Under the pieces are notes generated by a model. It was not told where the DNA came from and did not search any database. It saw only the letters and a program-made list of their open reading frames with translations. Source: Ficedula albicollis (taxonomy: Eukaryota; Chordata; Aves; Passeriformes; Muscicapidae). From it: a stretch of 64,000 bases of DNA. Shown one piece after another: positions 61,347 through 64,000 of the stretch; within the stretch, counting starts at the first letter, position 1; every line of letters starts with the position of its first letter. The stretch is taken from positions 8,254,148 through 8,318,147 of the forward strand of contig NC_021683.1 in assembly GCF_000247815.1 (NCBI RefSeq). The letters are read 5' to 3'. Position numbers and translations under genes: made by a program.

Positions 61347-61480
61347 ACCAACCTCCTCCGTCCCCCGCCTAGCGCCGCGGGGCCTGCTGGGATGTTAGTC
61401 CGCTCCGCTCAGCCGCTCCGGGGCGCTCGTCCCTGAAGGACTACAATACCCAGTGCGCACTGCGCGACGAGTGCACGCCC
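61347..61480. promoter_or_regulatory. FCSK CpG promoter with ZNF143-like sites
   Basis: CpG-rich, TATA-less sequence directly upstream of the FCSK ATG. ACTACAATACCCAGTGCGC at 61440-61458 on the plus strand matches the ZNF143/THAP11 consensus (ACTACAATTCCCAG then TGC). It overlaps an NRF1-like TGCGCACTGCGC. A second match, ACTAACATCCCAGCAGGCC, is on the minus strand at 61381-61399. The start site itself is not determined. Confidence 0.7.
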
Positions 61481-61689
61481 CCTTAAAGGCTCAGCTCACC
61501 CCTGTGCTGCTCCCCCCTCGTCCCCATCTCGGGGGACTTGCAAAGGGACAATGGGGGTTTGACATTTTCTGCCCTAAAATGTGTCCCGGCGGCGGTGCGT
61601 ACCCCTGAGTGCCCTGGTCAGCCCGGTCACGACTCCGGCTCCCCGCAGGGCTCTCTGCAGAGAGAAGGGGAGCCCGGGCGGTGGGCACT

Positions 61690-62110
61690 GGTGTCGGTCC
61701 CCGGCGGGTTGTCAGGGTGGGTGCCCGGAGGGTGCAGGGGTGCGATCGGGGTGGGTACTGGGGGGTGCCGATGCGCTGGGGTGGATGCCGGGGTGGGTAC
61801 CGGAATGGGTACCAGGGAGGGCAGCGGGAGATGCCGGCGCTCCAGGCGGATACCGAGGTGGATAACTGGGGTGCCGGTGCCCGGAGACGCCGGTGCGCCA
61901 GGTGGATACTGGGATGGGTACCGAGCTGGGTACCGAGCTGGGTACCGAGCTGGGTATCGCATTGGGTACCGGGGGTGCTCACGGGGCTGCCGATGCGCCG
62001 GGTGGGTACCGGGGCGGATCCCTCTGGATGCGTACCGGGGATGCCGATGATGCTGCGCACCGGGCTGGGGAGTGTCCATGCGCCGGGGTGAGCCCCGGGC
62101 TGGGCACCGG
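61690..62110. repeat. GGTACC-rich minisatellite
   Basis: Degenerate units built on gggtaccggNNtg. The clearest part is 61916-61963, with consecutive 12-bp units of gggtaccgagct, the last one decayed (gggtatcgcatt). The flanks contain gccgatgcgc / gccggtgcgcc variants. Confidence 0.75.
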
Positions 62111-62200
62111 GATAGATTCCTGAGACGCCGCTGGGAGAGTGGGCGCGGGCGGCCCCTCTCGGCTCCTACAAGTCCCACAAGCCCCGCCGGGCGGCCCAGG

Positions 62201-62220
62201 ACTACATCTCCCAGGCTGCC
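62201..62220 (+). promoter_or_regulatory. ZNF143-like motif
   Basis: ACTACATCTCCCAGGCTGCC, a close match to the ZNF143 consensus ACTACAATTCCCAGCATGC. A weaker relative (CTACAAGTCCCACAAGCC) lies just before it at about 62166-62183. It may belong to the promoter of a gene to the right of the window. Confidence 0.55.
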
Positions 62221-62273
62221 GGGCCCGTCCCCGCTCCCCCCCGCCCCGCGCGGCACGGCACGGCTCCGCACGG

Positions 62274-62791
<518 letters not shown>

Positions 62792-62799
62792 CGTGGGGT

Positions 62800-63180
62800 T
62801 CGTCCCCGGTGGGGCGCTCCCGGTTGCTGGTCCCGGTGCTGAGTGCAGGTCCCGGGGCTGGGTGCGGGTCCCGGGGCTGGGATGCAATGGGTACTGAGCA
62901 GCCCCGGGAGGATGTGCTGTCCCCTATCCGGGGTGCAGTCCGGGTCCTGGGTGCTGCTCCCGGTGCTGAATGCTGGCTGCCGGGAGCATCCACGCAGGCT
63001 GCACAGGGTTCAGACCCAGGAGGTTGTGCCGGTCCCGAATGCTGGCCCGGGCCCTGCTGCGCTGTCCCCAGGGAGGATGTGCTGGCCCCAGCCGCGGGGT
63101 GCAGCTCCGGGGAGCAGCTCCAGGGCGCTGCCCGGGGAGGATGTGCTCACCCCGGGGAGAATGCTGGCCCTAACAGGGGT
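62800..63180. repeat. GC-rich minisatellite
   Basis: Imperfect units of gtcccggggctgggtgcg and gggaggatgtgctg recur (for example 62826-62880, 62905, 63072 and 63136). This is decayed tandem repeat directly right of poly-G block 3. Confidence 0.65.
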
Positions 63181-64000
63181 GTGGAGCTGGGGCTGATGGA
63201 GCTGCTCCCCTCCAGCCGTGTGCCCTGGGATCGTGAGGGCACAGCCAGGGGACCAGGGAGGGAGGGCTGGCTGCGAGTGGCCCCGGTCCCCACCAGTGCC
63301 AGTGTGCGTTTAAGGTCCCTCAGCAGCAGTGTGACACATGGCTGCGTGACACACGGCATCCATTGCATGGGTAGTGGCAGCCAGGATTTCACAAACAGCC
63401 TGAGCGTCCCTGGGGACAGGGCAGAAAATGTGTCACCGAGCAGGGGATGTCCCTTGTGTGTGTGTGGGGTGGTACTAACGCGGGCATTGGTGTGAGGGCT
63501 TAGCGGTGTGCCTGTCCCATTGTTTCAGGGTGTTTCCCCGGCTGAAGCACGGCTGCCAGAGTGGGGTTGATACCTTATTTCAGGGCCTGGCAATTCAAGG
63601 GGTCCCCACATATGCCTGGGGCTTAAGTGCTGCTGGCGCAGAGGGAAGGTTTTGCTCAGGCTCCAGCTGCAGAGTCAGAGCGCTTATTCCAAAGCTCCCA
63701 AATATTTCCCTAGAGTGACTGCTTCCCATGCCAGCAGGAAAATACTGGGGGGAGGATGGCACTTGGGCAGTGTGCAAGCTCAGACTGGAGGAAGGGCCAC
63801 GTCCCCGCCTGCTGCCAACAATCACCAAACACGGCTGGGGGGAACCAAACACACCAAACCCCAAAACTTGCTGAGCCTCCCTCCAGGAAGATGTGTGGGC
63901 TTTGAGCTGGTGAAGGCAGTTTTGCCCTGCATTATCTCGGGCTCTCCTTTTCCCAGCCCTGAGCAGCCGCCCCGGCCACATCGCGGCCGAGGCAGTGAGC
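63180..64000. other. Right-hand intergenic end, no gene seen
   Basis: No coding exon, RNA gene or mobile element was recognised. In human, ST3GAL2 lies head-to-head with FCSK, so 5' non-coding sequence of that gene may be here or just beyond, but no supporting exon can be identified. Confidence 0.5.

Noticed and set aside
62792..64000. Search for ST3GAL2 coding sequence, expected from human gene order
   Set aside because: No translated segment resembles a sialyltransferase; only minisatellite and unremarkable sequence are seen.

Overview
The window looks like avian nuclear DNA, probably from a GC-rich microchromosome. The genes are split by GT-AG introns, there are degraded CR1 LINE tails, and the promoters are CpG islands. 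No bacterial or viral coding organisation is visible. The gene order IL34(-), SF3B3(-), COG4(+), FCSK(-) is the mirror image of the block I recall from human 16q22.1. Its introns are compact, which fits a bird better than a mammal. I cannot name the species.

Layout. 1-2,491: an array of tRNA-Gly(GCC) genes on the minus strand (three complete, one cut by the window edge) inside a locally duplicated segment. 2,703-3,555: the first four coding exons of IL34; its last exon or exons must lie left of position 1, so the tRNA array probably sits in an IL34 intron. 3.6-8.1 kb: intergenic, with degenerate GC-rich minisatellites around a 1,025-nt pure G run. 8.1-37.1 kb: SF3B3, whose 25 coding exons I could chain to exactly 1,217 codons plus stop; introns 3 and 6 each hold a C/D snoRNA of the SNORD111 type. 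36.7-37.7 kb: a CpG-rich bidirectional promoter. 37.5-52.6 kb: COG4, 19 exons, 781 codons plus stop. 52.9-61.35 kb: FCSK (fucokinase), 23 coding exons, 1,085 codons plus stop, tail-to-tail with COG4 and with a 936-nt pure G run in intron 21. 61.35-64 kb: the FCSK promoter with several ZNF143-like motifs, minisatellites and a third pure G run (514 nt). No coding exon was recognised there.

The genes are housekeeping functions (U2 snRNP splicing factor, Golgi tethering, fucose salvage) plus one cytokine (IL-34, a CSF1R ligand). COG4 and FCSK both bear on glycosylation, but nothing in the sequence shows co-regulation beyond adjacency. The best items for a second look are the three uninterrupted poly-G blocks (most likely assembly artefacts), the paired intronic snoRNAs, the GC-AG intron in FCSK, the ZNF143-like motif cluster and an unexplained open segment inside SF3B3 intron 11.
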